The notes: generated by a model not told the origin, from the letters alone. Shown: positions 8,036 through 17,057, numbered from the stretch's first letter. The stretch is DNA of 64,000 bases from CACPJA01 sp964629335 (GCA_964629335.1 CAZVRH010000003.1:11541-75540), one strand, 5' to 3'. Numbers and translations: made by a program.

Positions 8036-8784
8036 AAAAATACATCGCCTCCATTAGGGCTTATACACTGCCCAACAAAATGGTTGCCGTCATCCGAGGC
8101 TAAAAATAAGTATGCCGGTATTATTTCGTCAATCTTTGCTATATTGCCTTTGGGGATGCTTTCCCTAATCCCTTCTAAAATTTCTTCTGGAACCTCTGTC
8201 AACATACGTGTTTCGGTTGCTCCAGGTGCAACGCAATTTACCCTTATATTCTTATCACCAATTTCTAATGATAGTGAGCGTGTAAATGAAATTATTGCAC
8301 CTTTAGCTGCAGTATAGTGTGCAAACCCTGCACTGCCTTTGTATGCTAATTGCGAAGCTGTATTGATAATTCTTCCATAATTGTTCTGATACATTATCTT
8401 TAGGCATTCTCTAGTACACATGAATGTTCCATTAAGGTGAACTGCTAAAAGCTCGTTCCACATAGCTGTTGTCATTTCATGAACAGAGGAGCTTGTTGCT
8501 ATGCCTGCATTGTTAACCAAAATATCAATTGTTCCAAATTCGTTATATGTCTTCTGAATCATTTCAATTACTTCTTTTTCTTTTGAAACATCCGTCATAT
8601 GAATTTTTGAAGCTGGAGAGACGGCCTGTATTTTCTTTAGAGCTGAAACTGCATTTTGTTCTTCGTTCTCATTGGGGTAATTTATAATTACAGTCGCTCC
8701 TTCTTTTGCATAAGTCTCAGCTACACCTTGTCCAATTCCCGTTGAAGCTCCTGTAATCAGAGCAATTTTATTTTCTAATTTAAT
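8032..8784 (-). CDS. Short-chain dehydrogenase/reductase, apparent AUU start
   Basis: A classical SDR of 250 residues: N-terminal cofactor motif T-G-A-S-T-G-I-G near residue 12, N-N-A-G-I-A, catalytic Ser in N-T-A-S-Q, and Y-T-A-A-K. The first ATG in frame is at 8598, but that would delete the first 62 residues, including the nucleotide-binding motif. Upstream the frame stays open, and the sequence AAGGAGAGAGCCA is followed by ATT (8784-8782), giving a normal SDR start (x-K-L-E-N-K-I-A-L-I-T-G-A-S). No ATG, GTG or TTG is available at this point, so AUU initiation is proposed. It diverges from the Rieske gene. Substrate unknown; glucose-dehydrogenase/FabG-like. Confidence 0.82.
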   Translation of the reverse strand: MKLENKIALITGASTGIGQGVAETYAKEGATVIINYPNENEEQNAVSALKKIQAVSPASKIHMTDVSKEKEVIEMIQKTYNEFGTIDILVNNAGIATSSSVHEMTTAMWNELLAVHLNGTFMCTRECLKIMYQNNYGRIINTASQLAYKGSAGFAHYTAAKGAIISFTRSLSLEIGDKNIRVNCVAPGATETRMLTEVPEEILEGIRESIPKGNIAKIDEIIPAYLFLASDDGNHFVGQCISPNGGDVFL

Positions 8785-8862
8785 TGGCTCTCTCCTTAGA
8801 ATATGGATGATATGTAAATATTATAATTCATATCTAGATCATAGTTATTTAATATTATTGTT

Positions 8863-9882
8863 ATGAACAGAACAAACAGTCTTGAATCCTACCACTATTA
8901 CGATGAGGGTATTTTCACGAAAGAGATAAACCATATCTTTAAAGAAGAATGGCTCTGGGTTGGTCGATCAGAACAATTAAAAAACCCAGGAGACTTTGTT
9001 ACAACTGATGTGGTTCACTTCCCTATAATTTTAATCAGGAACAAGGATCATCAACTTAAAGCATTTCATAATGTTTGTCGTCATAGAGCCTCTAAAGTAG
9101 AACTACGTCAATCTGGAAATTGTAACCAACTAGTTTGCCCATACCATGGATGGCGATACTCTCTAGAGGGTTCATTATCTAACCCAGCTAAATTCCATGG
9201 AGCCGAGTCCTTCAATCATAATAACTATTCCTTGTTCGCCATCAAAATCCAAGAAAAATATGGTTTGGTTTTTATTAACCTTTCAGAGAACCCTAAACCC
9301 TTAGAAAAATGGTTGGGCCCTTTTAATGAAGTTGTAGGTAGCCAATACAAAAATGATTTTTTATTTCATAATGAACTTAAATTTGATGTGCATGCAAATT
9401 GGAAGACTTACGTGGATAATTATCAAGAAGGCTATCATATCCCAAGCGTGCATTCCCAGCTCAACAAAGATGTACTATGGGAAGAATATCAACTAATCAA
9501 TAACGATAACTGCAGCATTCACAGTGTTCCTGAAAGAGCCGGGAGCAATCAACCCGGAAGCTTTGGTTGGCATTTTCCTAACTTTATTTTTAACATTTAT
9601 GGAAGGGGCATTGTTTACCAAAGAATAGAACCGCTCAAACCCAAGTGGTGCAGAGTAGTTTATAATCTTTTCAGGCCCTGCAATATTTCGTATGATGATT
9701 TTGAAAACAATGAAGGTAAATATCAATTAGAAGTAAGCCTAGAAGATCAAGAGTTAGTACCTGAGATTCAACAAAACTTACAAGCAGGTGTTTACACTTC
9801 AGGTCCCTTAAGTAAAAAATATGAAACTGGGGTCGCTTATTTTCATGATTTGATAATTAACAAACTAAATATGGAGCAATAA
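8863..9882 (+). CDS. Rieske non-heme iron oxygenase, alpha subunit
   Basis: A 339-residue ring-hydroxylating/demethylating oxygenase. The Rieske [2Fe-2S] ligands are C-R-H-R near residue 72 and C-P-Y-H-G-W near 94. The mononuclear iron site is D-N-Y-Q-E-G-Y-H-I-P-S-V-H near 185-197, with a C-terminal E-D-Q-E-L-V-P-E-I-Q-Q-N-L segment of the sort seen in choline/betaine/carnitine monooxygenases (CMO, GbcA, CntA). Members of this branch often remove N-methyl groups and release formaldehyde. No reductase or small subunit is adjacent; a reductase elsewhere must supply electrons. The next gene starts 2 nt after the stop. Substrate unproven. Confidence 0.85.
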   Translation: MNRTNSLESYHYYDEGIFTKEINHIFKEEWLWVGRSEQLKNPGDFVTTDVVHFPIILIRNKDHQLKAFHNVCRHRASKVELRQSGNCNQLVCPYHGWRYSLEGSLSNPAKFHGAESFNHNNYSLFAIKIQEKYGLVFINLSENPKPLEKWLGPFNEVVGSQYKNDFLFHNELKFDVHANWKTYVDNYQEGYHIPSVHSQLNKDVLWEEYQLINNDNCSIHSVPERAGSNQPGSFGWHFPNFIFNIYGRGIVYQRIEPLKPKWCRVVYNLFRPCNISYDDFENNEGKYQLEVSLEDQELVPEIQQNLQAGVYTSGPLSKKYETGVAYFHDLIINKLNMEQ

Positions 9883-9884
9883 TA

Positions 9885-10742
9885 ATGATTCTAATAACAG
9901 GAGCAACTGGTAAATCAGGTTCTGCTACAGCCAATGAACTTTTTAAACTAGGGGTCGACTATAGAGCATTAATTAGAAACCCTGAAAAAGAAAACGAGCT
10001 AAAAGAAATGGGTGCTGATGTCGTGATAGGATCAGTTGAAGATGTCGAATCTCTTCGATCCGCGATGACAGATGTTGAATCAGTTCTTATATTGTTGCCA
10101 AACTCTGAAGACCAACTTAATCTTGAAAAACAAATAGTTGATATCTCGATTGAGTCCGATATTAAGAATATTGTTAAAGTATCCTCTATAGAAGCAACTC
10201 CAGATGCTACAAGCCCAATACCCAAAGCCCATCTACAATCCGAGGATTATATAAAAGCTTCTGGTTTAAACTGGACCATGATCAAACCTAACTTCTATAT
10301 GCAGAACCTTCTATCTTCGGCAGCCACTATTAAAGAACAAGACAAAATATTTCTTCCAATGGGTGACGGAAAAACTGGCATGATTGATACCAGAGACGTT
10401 GGTAAGGTTCTTGCAAAAGTTCTTTCGGAAGACGGTCATTCATCAAAGAACTATGCTATCACCGGACCAGAAATACTATCCTTCCATGATGTAGCTGAAA
10501 AATTTTCAAATGTTTTAGGAAGAAATATCGACTACGTGGATATGCCAATGGCTGCTTATAAAGATATTCTTTCTAAGTTTTTAACAAATCAGTGGCATCT
10601 TGATTCAGTCATAGATCTGTTCTTAGGTATCGCTGAAGGGGGGATTGAGAACAAAACAGACACCTACCAAGAATTAATGGGTGAGGCACCAATATCTCTT
10701 GAAGAATACATTGAAGAACACATGTTTATTTTTAATACTTAA
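9885..10742 (+). CDS. NmrA-like NAD(P)-binding atypical SDR
   Basis: A 285-residue protein starting M-I-L-I-T-G-A-T-G-K-S-G, the glycine-rich motif of extended/atypical SDRs of the NmrA / quinone-oxidoreductase QOR2 group. A V-K-V-S-S-I-E segment near 105 and P-N-F-Y-M-Q-N-L near 135 are typical of this group, and the usual Tyr-Lys catalytic pair is not obvious. It may reduce a quinone-like substrate or act as a redox sensor. It is translationally close to the Rieske gene (2 nt gap) and so probably in the same operon. Confidence 0.75.
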   Translation: MILITGATGKSGSATANELFKLGVDYRALIRNPEKENELKEMGADVVIGSVEDVESLRSAMTDVESVLILLPNSEDQLNLEKQIVDISIESDIKNIVKVSSIEATPDATSPIPKAHLQSEDYIKASGLNWTMIKPNFYMQNLLSSAATIKEQDKIFLPMGDGKTGMIDTRDVGKVLAKVLSEDGHSSKNYAITGPEILSFHDVAEKFSNVLGRNIDYVDMPMAAYKDILSKFLTNQWHLDSVIDLFLGIAEGGIENKTDTYQELMGEAPISLEEYIEEHMFIFNT

Positions 10743-10775
10743 TAAGTATGACTAATAACAAACAGTAGAGTGATC

Positions 10776-11225
10776 ATGAAAGCAACCCAAACTGGTAGAT
10801 GTCAATGTGGAGAAATATCCTATTCTTTTTTGCAGGAAAAAGTAATCTCGGCTCACCATTGTCATTGCAAAGATTGCCAACGTACTACTGGTTCAGGTAA
10901 AGCTACGATATTATTTTTAGCAAAAAAAAATCTTAGTATTGAAGGCGAATTAAAATATTTTGAAAGCAAGGGATCATCTGGTTCTCATATCAGAAGAGGG
11001 TTTTGCCAAAATTGTGGCTCGGGGGTTATGAGCTATGCAAAAGAACTTTCACATATTGTTTATATTAAAGTTGGGACTTTAGATGACTCTAGCTGGGTCA
11101 AAGTAGACTCTAATTTTTTTACTGACTCAGCCCATGATTGGAATAAACCAGATGAATCTATAAAAGGCTTTAAGGGCAACCCCAATATCCTTTCAAACAT
11201 CAAAACACTATTAAAATCAGTTTAA
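10776..11225 (+). CDS. GFA-family (glutathione-dependent formaldehyde-activating-like) zinc protein
   Basis: A 149-residue protein with the cysteine pattern of the GFA family: C-Q-C-G-E near residue 9, C-H-C-K-D-C near 29, and C-Q-N-C-G-S-G near 75, forming two zinc sites. Family members bind glutathione adducts, though catalysis of the formaldehyde-glutathione condensation is debated. The start was placed at the ATG 10776 rather than the in-frame GTG 6 nt upstream. Its nearness to frmA and the Rieske oxygenase supports a link to formaldehyde handling (inference). Confidence 0.78.
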   Translation: MKATQTGRCQCGEISYSFLQEKVISAHHCHCKDCQRTTGSGKATILFLAKKNLSIEGELKYFESKGSSGSHIRRGFCQNCGSGVMSYAKELSHIVYIKVGTLDDSSWVKVDSNFFTDSAHDWNKPDESIKGFKGNPNILSNIKTLLKSV

Positions 11226-11323
11226 GTATACCGCTGGAATCTTTAATAATTTAGTTATTGGGCCTGTTCAAATACTGAGCCGCAAAACGTAAGGTTTATT
11301 CTTAATAGATATAAGAAAACAGC

Positions 11324-12622
11324 TTATAAAAAAATGAATTTAGCCAAAAATACAACTAACAAGAACCAAGCACCTGAAGATATCTTTCTCAAATCACCTA
11401 CAGCTATCTTCATAGCCACGTAAGCAATAAACCCTAAAGCAATCCCATTAGCGATGGAGAAAGTTAAAGGAATCATAACAATCATTATTAGCGCAGGAAG
11501 CAGCTCAGTGGCATCAGACCAATCTAAATTTTCCATTCCACCAAGCATCAATACTGCGACATAAATCAGAGCCCCCGCTGTCGCGTATGCGGGTACTATT
11601 GAAGCCAAAGGCGAGAAGAAAATCGCGATTAGAAAAAATGAGCCTACGACAACCGCTGTGAGTCCTGTTCTGCCACCAGCCTCTATACCTGCTGAACTCT
11701 CTACATAGCTGGTGACAGGAGCGCAGCCAAAAAAAGCGCCTACGACACTTGAGCTACTATCGGCTTTTAAGGCTCTATCTAAGCCCTTTGCATTTCCTGC
11801 TTCGTCAATTAATTTTGCTCGATTGGCAACGCCTAAAAGGGTTCCTGTGGTATCAAAGAAATTAACAAAAAGAAACGACATAATTACGCTGATCATCGCA
11901 AGATCAAGGGCTCCTAAAATATCTAGTTGCATAAAAGTTGGTGCAACATCAGGGGGTAATGAGAGCACCCCTTGAAATTGAACAAGCCCCAAAAAAACAC
12001 CTGCTAAAGTTACTGATAACACACCAATGATAATTGCTCCTGGAACTTTGCGAACTGCTAATATTGATATTAATAGAAAACCCAAAGCAGAGAGTAGTGT
12101 TTCTGTTTGAGAGAAATCACCAAGACTTAAAAAATTTGCTTCATTAGCAACAATAAGGCCTCCACTTTTTAGTCCAATAAAACCAATAAAAAGACCAACA
12201 CCAGACCCCATTGCAATTCGTAGATTCAACGGAATGCTGTCCAACATCCATCGTCGTAATGGAGTGACACTCATGATGACAAATAAAATACCCGCTAAAA
12301 AAACAGCTCCTAGAGCAATCTCCCATGAATAACCCATTTCATTGACAACGTTGTATGTGAAAAAAGCATTCAGGCCCATCCCAGGCGCCAGTCCAACAGG
12401 CCAATTTGCATAAAGCCCCATAACAAAACAAGCCAAGGCAGCGGCTAAACATGTACCGACAAAGCTCGCGCCCTGATCCATGCCGCTGGCAGCCATTAGT
12501 TGAGGATTAACAAAAATAATGTAGGCCATTGTTATAAAAGTGGTAAATCCCGCAACAACTTCTTTGGTAGCAGTAGTGTTGTGAGACTCTAATTTAAAAA
12601 GTTTTTCTAGAAGGTCTTTCAT
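11324..12622 (-). CDS. NCS2-type purine permease (AzgA/AdeP/PbuG-like)
   Basis: A 432-residue polytopic membrane protein with 12-14 hydrophobic segments. Diagnostic stretches are F-T-T-F-I-T-M-A-Y-I-I-F-V-N-P near residue 25, the G-M-G-L-N-A-F-F motif near 80, and F-F-D-T-T-G-T-L-L-G near 255, followed by A-D-S-S-S-S-V-V-G-A and S-Y-V-E-S-S-A-G. These mark the AzgA subfamily of hypoxanthine/adenine/guanine proton symporters in the inner membrane. It is divergent from a TonB receptor gene, and a purine-type phosphoribosyltransferase follows that receptor, so the block looks like purine salvage. Confidence 0.9.
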   Translation of the reverse strand: MKDLLEKLFKLESHNTTATKEVVAGFTTFITMAYIIFVNPQLMAASGMDQGASFVGTCLAAALACFVMGLYANWPVGLAPGMGLNAFFTYNVVNEMGYSWEIALGAVFLAGILFVIMSVTPLRRWMLDSIPLNLRIAMGSGVGLFIGFIGLKSGGLIVANEANFLSLGDFSQTETLLSALGFLLISILAVRKVPGAIIIGVLSVTLAGVFLGLVQFQGVLSLPPDVAPTFMQLDILGALDLAMISVIMSFLFVNFFDTTGTLLGVANRAKLIDEAGNAKGLDRALKADSSSSVVGAFFGCAPVTSYVESSAGIEAGGRTGLTAVVVGSFFLIAIFFSPLASIVPAYATAGALIYVAVLMLGGMENLDWSDATELLPALIMIVMIPLTFSIANGIALGFIAYVAMKIAVGDLRKISSGAWFLLVVFLAKFIFL

Positions 12623-12768
12623 TGTTTTTTACTCTGTTTTCCAGTCTATATAAAAATATAAGCTTTGGGGTAGAATCATCGATTGAACACCATTTTGTAT
12701 CCTAGTATGATAAGTCTGTTGGTTAATTTCCTCAACGCGCAAACATACATTTGGTTCAATACCGATCG

Positions 12769-12815
12769 TGAGACGCAAGTAAGCGGAAGCTGAAGAAACG
12801 GAGTCGTTTATCTCA
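12769..12815 (+). ncRNA. Candidate structured leader upstream of the TonB receptor
   Basis: TGAGA (12769-12773) pairs with TCTCA (12811-12815) and encloses two hairpins: CGC-AAGTAA-GCG (12774-12785) and AAACG-GAGT-CGTTT (12796-12809). This could be a small three-way-junction RNA in the 5' leader, ending 68 nt before the start codon. Stems are short and no known riboswitch consensus was recognised. The rest of the 261-nt divergent spacer (12623-12883) shows no other clear feature. Confidence 0.25.
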
Positions 12816-12883
12816 TCATTCGTTCTTCTATTACCAACAAAAGTTAACTATGGAATTAAATAAGTCCTAAAGGGGAAATCTAA

Positions 12884-15166
12884 ATGTCATTACAAAACTT
12901 TTTTAGAAAATCATATGTGTCAATACTTGCTTTGTTGATGAGCTTCAGTATTGTCGGTCAAGAGAATCAGGCAGTTTTTGAAGAGATCATCGTTACTGCT
13001 GAAAAACGAAGCGAAAGCCTTCAAGATATATCACAAGCTGTCACCGTCTTAACAGGAGAAGACCTAGATAATCGACAAATCTCAACTTTTGTAGACATAA
13101 GCGCCATTGCGCCAGGGGTAAATGTTGCTAAAAACGAAGGATTTAAGACAGTCATTACCATAAGAGGTGTAGGCTACGAAACAAACCAGAATGCAATCGC
13201 TACTCCTTCTGTTTCTTATCATCTGGATGGAATCTATGTGGCATCCCCTTATTCTCTGCAAACAGACTTCCTAGATCTTGAGCGAATTGAGGTACTACGC
13301 GGACCCCAAGGAACATTGTTTGGTCAGAATTCAACAGGGGGGGCAATCAATGTTATTACGCAAGCTCCTACAACTGATGGAGCTTTTGGCTCTGCAGATT
13401 TAACTCTAGGGGACTACGGTCTCACTAAGTTTCGAGCTGTAATAAACAGACCTCTCAATGAAAATCTAGCAATGAGAGCTTCCTTCATTTCAAACAAACG
13501 TGATGGGTTTACAGATAACCTTACAAATGGACAAGACTTGGACGATGCTGACAGTGTCTCTGCCAGGGTTCGCTTGAAGTATGAACCATCTGAAGATTTC
13601 CGAGCTAACTTCACAGCACAAGTGTTCGATGAAGATAGAAATGGTTCTGCACAAAAAGGGTTGTTAGACCCAACCCCTGACCCAAGAAAACTCAGACAAA
13701 ATTCTATAACAGAGCACAAGTTAACAGCTGAATTATATAGTGCGGTTTTGGAGTGGGATTTTGATACGTATAGTGTTAAATCTCTAACCAGTTATCAGGT
13801 TGATGATATTCTTGTTCGAAGAGATAACGACAGAAATGATCTGAACTATTTGCCGCCCTTCGCTCAGTTGCCTAGTGAGTATGATCCTGAGACCAATAAA
13901 CAGACAACAACAACACAAGAAATCAATGTGGTTTCCTCTGAGCCGCTCTTTGGCAAGTTAGATTGGATTGCAGGATTTTTCTACCTAGATACAGAGATTG
14001 AAATCAGTATTCTTGAAAGACTGGATTTTGGGTTTGACGGTACTTTCGACCCTTTCACCATCGATGACGTCTATAGTTATAGCGGTGATTTTGGGTTTAT
14101 TACAAATTCTAAACCAGAGCGTGATTCTCTGTCCTTCTATGGACAGGGCACATGGAATCATAGCGAATCACTTAGAACTGTTTTTGGTCTAAGGCACACA
14201 AAAGATGAGGTCTATAGTGAAGTAACAAACTTCTATGGTCGCTCAGGCACTGACATTCTAGAAACGGATGGCAACAAGGTCACCGGAAGATTGGTTGTCG
14301 AAAAGGACCTTGATGACAACACCATGGTGTACGGATCCTACACCACGGGCTATAAGCCTGGGGGCTCTAACCTAACTTATGGTCGAGAAAATACAATTGC
14401 ACCAATCGTGGTGCTCCCCACATTTACGGAAGAGGAAGTTGATGCTTTCGAAGTGGGCTTAAAAACAGATCTTGCAGGCGGTAATGTCCGACTTAATACT
14501 GCTGCCTTTTTTTATGACTACAAGGGCCTTCAATACCAAGCAACTGACCCTGAAGTGTTTGAAGGCGGTGTCGGTAATATTCCTGAATCAGACATCAGTG
14601 GTGCTGAAATAGAGCTGTCTGCGCTCTTATCAGATTCAATGATTCTAGAAGTAAGGGCTGCATGGTTAGACACGGAAATTACTTCGAATCACTTAGCGCT
14701 TGATAATGTGGAATCAGACAAAGCTACTAATGCCCTTTTAGGACAGGGTATCGGTTTGTTTAGCAATGAAGTACAAATAGCACGAGCTGATCGTATTCAG
14801 AACGTAAAAGGAAATGATCTAGCCAAAACCCCAGGTTTTACAGGAAACCTTGCACTTAACTGGAATACGGATCAAAACTGGGGAGAAATGACCGGTTCAC
14901 TTCAATACACTTATCGTGGCGACTTTAAACATCGAGTCTTTAATAACTCTCAAACCGATATAGTTCCAAGCTATGACGTACTTGATTTGGTGCTTGCTTT
15001 TTATCCTGATAATGCAGAAAACTGGTATTGGGCACTAATAGCAAAAAACATTACTAATGAAGACGGTATTAACGCCAGATTCACGGATGTGTTTGGAGTG
15101 GGTGCAACCGGAGATGAGCTCATAGGGCCGCGTCAATTAATGCTACGCCTAAATGTGGATTTCTAA
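12884..15166 (+). CDS. TonB-dependent outer-membrane receptor
   Basis: A 760-residue receptor. Residues 1-25 form a signal peptide (S-I-L-A-L-L-M-S-F-S-I-V-G-Q). A TonB-box-like E-E-I-I-V-T-A-E-K-R follows near residue 33, then the plug domain with V-L-R-G-P-Q-G-T-L-F-G-Q-N-S-T-G-G-A near 137-154, then a long beta-barrel ending in an aromatic-terminated strand (L-R-L-N-V-D-F). These proteins import large or scarce nutrients using TonB-ExbBD energy. The gene lies between a purine permease and a purine-type phosphoribosyltransferase, suggesting a nucleobase or nucleotide-related ligand, but the ligand is not identifiable from sequence. An AAGGGGA sequence precedes the start. A strong terminator follows. 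Confidence 0.93.
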   Translation: MSLQNFFRKSYVSILALLMSFSIVGQENQAVFEEIIVTAEKRSESLQDISQAVTVLTGEDLDNRQISTFVDISAIAPGVNVAKNEGFKTVITIRGVGYETNQNAIATPSVSYHLDGIYVASPYSLQTDFLDLERIEVLRGPQGTLFGQNSTGGAINVITQAPTTDGAFGSADLTLGDYGLTKFRAVINRPLNENLAMRASFISNKRDGFTDNLTNGQDLDDADSVSARVRLKYEPSEDFRANFTAQVFDEDRNGSAQKGLLDPTPDPRKLRQNSITEHKLTAELYSAVLEWDFDTYSVKSLTSYQVDDILVRRDNDRNDLNYLPPFAQLPSEYDPETNKQTTTTQEINVVSSEPLFGKLDWIAGFFYLDTEIEISILERLDFGFDGTFDPFTIDDVYSYSGDFGFITNSKPERDSLSFYGQGTWNHSESLRTVFGLRHTKDEVYSEVTNFYGRSGTDILETDGNKVTGRLVVEKDLDDNTMVYGSYTTGYKPGGSNLTYGRENTIAPIVVLPTFTEEEVDAFEVGLKTDLAGGNVRLNTAAFFYDYKGLQYQATDPEVFEGGVGNIPESDISGAEIELSALLSDSMILEVRAAWLDTEITSNHLALDNVESDKATNALLGQGIGLFSNEVQIARADRIQNVKGNDLAKTPGFTGNLALNWNTDQNWGEMTGSLQYTYRGDFKHRVFNNSQTDIVPSYDVLDLVLAFYPDNAENWYWALIAKNITNEDGINARFTDVFGVGATGDELIGPRQLMLRLNVDF

Positions 15167-15174
15167 TCAACAGG

Positions 15175-15201
15175 CTCCCTGAGGTTAGTTTCTTCAGGGA
15201 G
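15175..15201 (+). terminator. Rho-independent-like terminator after the TonB receptor
   Basis: CTCCCTGAGG (15175-15184) pairs with CTTCAGGGAG (15192-15201) through a 7-nt loop, 10 pairs with one G-T wobble, followed by a TATTTCTC tail. It lies 9 nt after the receptor stop and ends 21 nt before the next start, so it would limit read-through into the phosphoribosyltransferase gene. Confidence 0.75.
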
Positions 15202-15222
15202 TATTTCTCAGTATCAAAAACC

Positions 15223-15786
15223 ATGGATAAACTATTCATTAAAGCAGAGCAGTTACTTGAAGATTCGTTTCAACTGGCTTGGCAGGTTTATGAAAGTGGT
15301 TATCGTCCAAATTACATCATTGGCGTATGGAGAGGGGGGGCACCCATTGGTATCGCTGTCCAAGAATTACTTGATGTATTAGGAGTTGAATCAGATCACA
15401 TTGCAATTAGAACATCCTATTATACCGCTATTGGAGAACACAAAAAGAAGGTACAAGTGTATGGTCTTAACTATATAGTGAAAAAACTAAAATCAAAAGA
15501 CTCGTTGCTTATTGTGGATGACGTACACGACACAGGGATGTCTATTGACCAAATAATCACAGACCTAAAGAAAGCATGCAAAAAAAACGCCCCTGAGATA
15601 AAAATTGCTACTCCGTATTTTAAACCGCTAAAGAATAAAACTCAGAGAATTCCAGATTATTACCTCTATGAAACCGATCAATGGCTAGTATTTCCCCATG
15701 AGCTTGCAGGTCTCACAATAAAAGAAATAAAAGAAAACAAACCTCAGCTTGACAAGCTAATTGGTAAGATTGAACCGCTTTTATGA
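15223..15786 (+). CDS. Purine-type phosphoribosyltransferase
   Basis: A 187-residue type I phosphoribosyltransferase. The PRPP loop L-L-I-V-D-D-V-H-D-T-G-M-S is near residue 95, and G-V-W-R-G-G-A-P-I-G near 35 is the N-terminal loop of hypoxanthine/xanthine enzymes. It would convert a free purine base and PRPP to the nucleotide in the cytoplasm. Its place just after the TonB receptor and close to the purine permease supports salvage of imported purines. Hypoxanthine versus xanthine/guanine specificity cannot be decided. Confidence 0.78.
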   Translation: MDKLFIKAEQLLEDSFQLAWQVYESGYRPNYIIGVWRGGAPIGIAVQELLDVLGVESDHIAIRTSYYTAIGEHKKKVQVYGLNYIVKKLKSKDSLLIVDDVHDTGMSIDQIITDLKKACKKNAPEIKIATPYFKPLKNKTQRIPDYYLYETDQWLVFPHELAGLTIKEIKENKPQLDKLIGKIEPLL

Positions 15787-15830
15787 AAAATTTATTCTGA
15801 GACAGAATTAATCAATCGCCTGTAATCTAA

Positions 15831-17057
15831 CTAAATTGAGTGTTGTATTGCCTCAATAATTTCCATAGAAAAATCAAGACCTACCCCCTGAATGCCGCCA
15901 TCAGCATCTGGCCAAGATGAAAAAATGGTTATTACAACTCCTGATTTTGGCGAAATGTGAATAAACTGCCCATGAACCCCTCGAGCTTGTAAGGCAACTT
16001 CTCTGTCTCCTGTGCCCCAAATAAATGAACGATAATAAGGGTTTATGCTTTGATTACCTAAAGTTAAAAGAGAACTATCGCCTGGCTGATCAAACATATC
16101 TTTTATCCAATTTTCCGGTACTACTTGTGATTCTCCCACTTTTCCTTTATTCAAAATCAGTTGCCCAATTTTAGCTGTATCTCTAAGAGAGGCGAACATA
16201 CCTCCGCTTGCAAGTGTAAATCCTGAGACATCAACTGTTATGCCTGCATTCATTTCAGCACCAATAGGTTTCCAAAGCCTATCACTCACTAAATCAGCAT
16301 ATCTTTTTCCAGTAGCTGCTTCTAACACCCATGCCATCACATCCGTGGTACCAGATTTGTAAATAAACTTACCTCGTCTCGTTATGTCTTTACCCACGGA
16401 GGGTAAAAAATTGTAATTGCCTATCACCTCTGTATCAATACACATAGGTCCTGTAAGTAAACCGTCTGCACAATCTTGTCTTCTGACTGTACTTTTTGGG
16501 GAGTCATAATCTTCAACCCAGTTTGACGAATCACGCATGTCTAAGATTTCTCTGAGTGTGTTATCACCCCAACCGCTATTGGAAAGTTCTGGAACATAAT
16601 CTGAAACAGTTTTACTAAGATTAATTAACCCGTCAGCTTCTACTGAAGCTGCGGTTAATCCTGTGATTGTTTTACTAACCGACCACATTAAATGAGTTCG
16701 GTCTGGACTTAGAGTGCCACTATAAAGCTCTGCTATTGCTTTGCCGTCTTTCATGATTAGAATTCCATCGATGAACTGATTCTTCATAACCTCAGACAAG
16801 AAAATCGCCTGGCCATCTAAACTAATTTCTAAATCTTTTTTGGCATCATTTATACCTGGGATTTGCTGTATAAAACTGGGGTTGTTTGGGATGTTCTTGG
16901 TTGGCAGTATTTCACGAATATGGGTGTAAGCCCATCTATTTAGAGGTCCAAACTGCCATGTTTCACCGGTTAAGCCTGAAGGCCTGCTGTCACTAATTTC
17001 TGAGCTATAAATATTTACAAAAAATAGGGCTGCGATAAATAAACAAAGAAACCTCAT
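15831..17057 (-). CDS. Beta-lactamase-fold serine hydrolase (class C / NylB-like), secreted
   Basis: A 408-residue protein with an N-terminal signal peptide (M-R-F-L-C-L-F-I-A-A-L-F-F-V). The SxxK nucleophile motif is S-V-S-K near residue 130, with Y-K-S-G-T-T-D near 225 in the Tyr-motif position and H-G-Q-F near 380 replacing the KTG box. This pattern fits family VIII esterases, 6-aminohexanoate-dimer hydrolases and penicillin-binding-like proteins better than true resistance enzymes. The ATG at 17057, preceded by GGGGG, was chosen over an in-frame TTG 12 nt upstream. It follows YjiH-like and AmpG-like genes on the same strand, so a cell-wall peptide role is possible. Confidence 0.78.
   Translation of the reverse strand: MRFLCLFIAALFFVNIYSSEISDSRPSGLTGETWQFGPLNRWAYTHIREILPTKNIPNNPSFIQQIPGINDAKKDLEISLDGQAIFLSEVMKNQFIDGILIMKDGKAIAELYSGTLSPDRTHLMWSVSKTITGLTAASVEADGLINLSKTVSDYVPELSNSGWGDNTLREILDMRDSSNWVEDYDSPKSTVRRQDCADGLLTGPMCIDTEVIGNYNFLPSVGKDITRRGKFIYKSGTTDVMAWVLEAATGKRYADLVSDRLWKPIGAEMNAGITVDVSGFTLASGGMFASLRDTAKIGQLILNKGKVGESQVVPENWIKDMFDQPGDSSLLTLGNQSINPYYRSFIWGTGDREVALQARGVHGQFIHISPKSGVVITIFSSWPDADGGIQGVGLDFSMEIIEAIQHSI

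Noticed and set aside
8032..8598. Treating the SDR as an N-terminally truncated pseudogene starting at the ATG 8598
   Set aside because: The upstream frame is intact, encodes the cofactor motif and has a strong Shine-Dalgarno, so a non-standard start explains it better.
12735..12750. PurR-box-like sequence (ACGCGCAAACAT) between the purine permease and TonB receptor
   Set aside because: Only a half-site resembles the PurR operator, and the second half is not conserved, so it is not listed as an operator.
15831..17057. Antibiotic-resistance beta-lactamase
   Set aside because: It has the SxxK motif but no KTG box, and its Tyr-motif context fits esterase/NylB-like hydrolases; no resistance role is supported.
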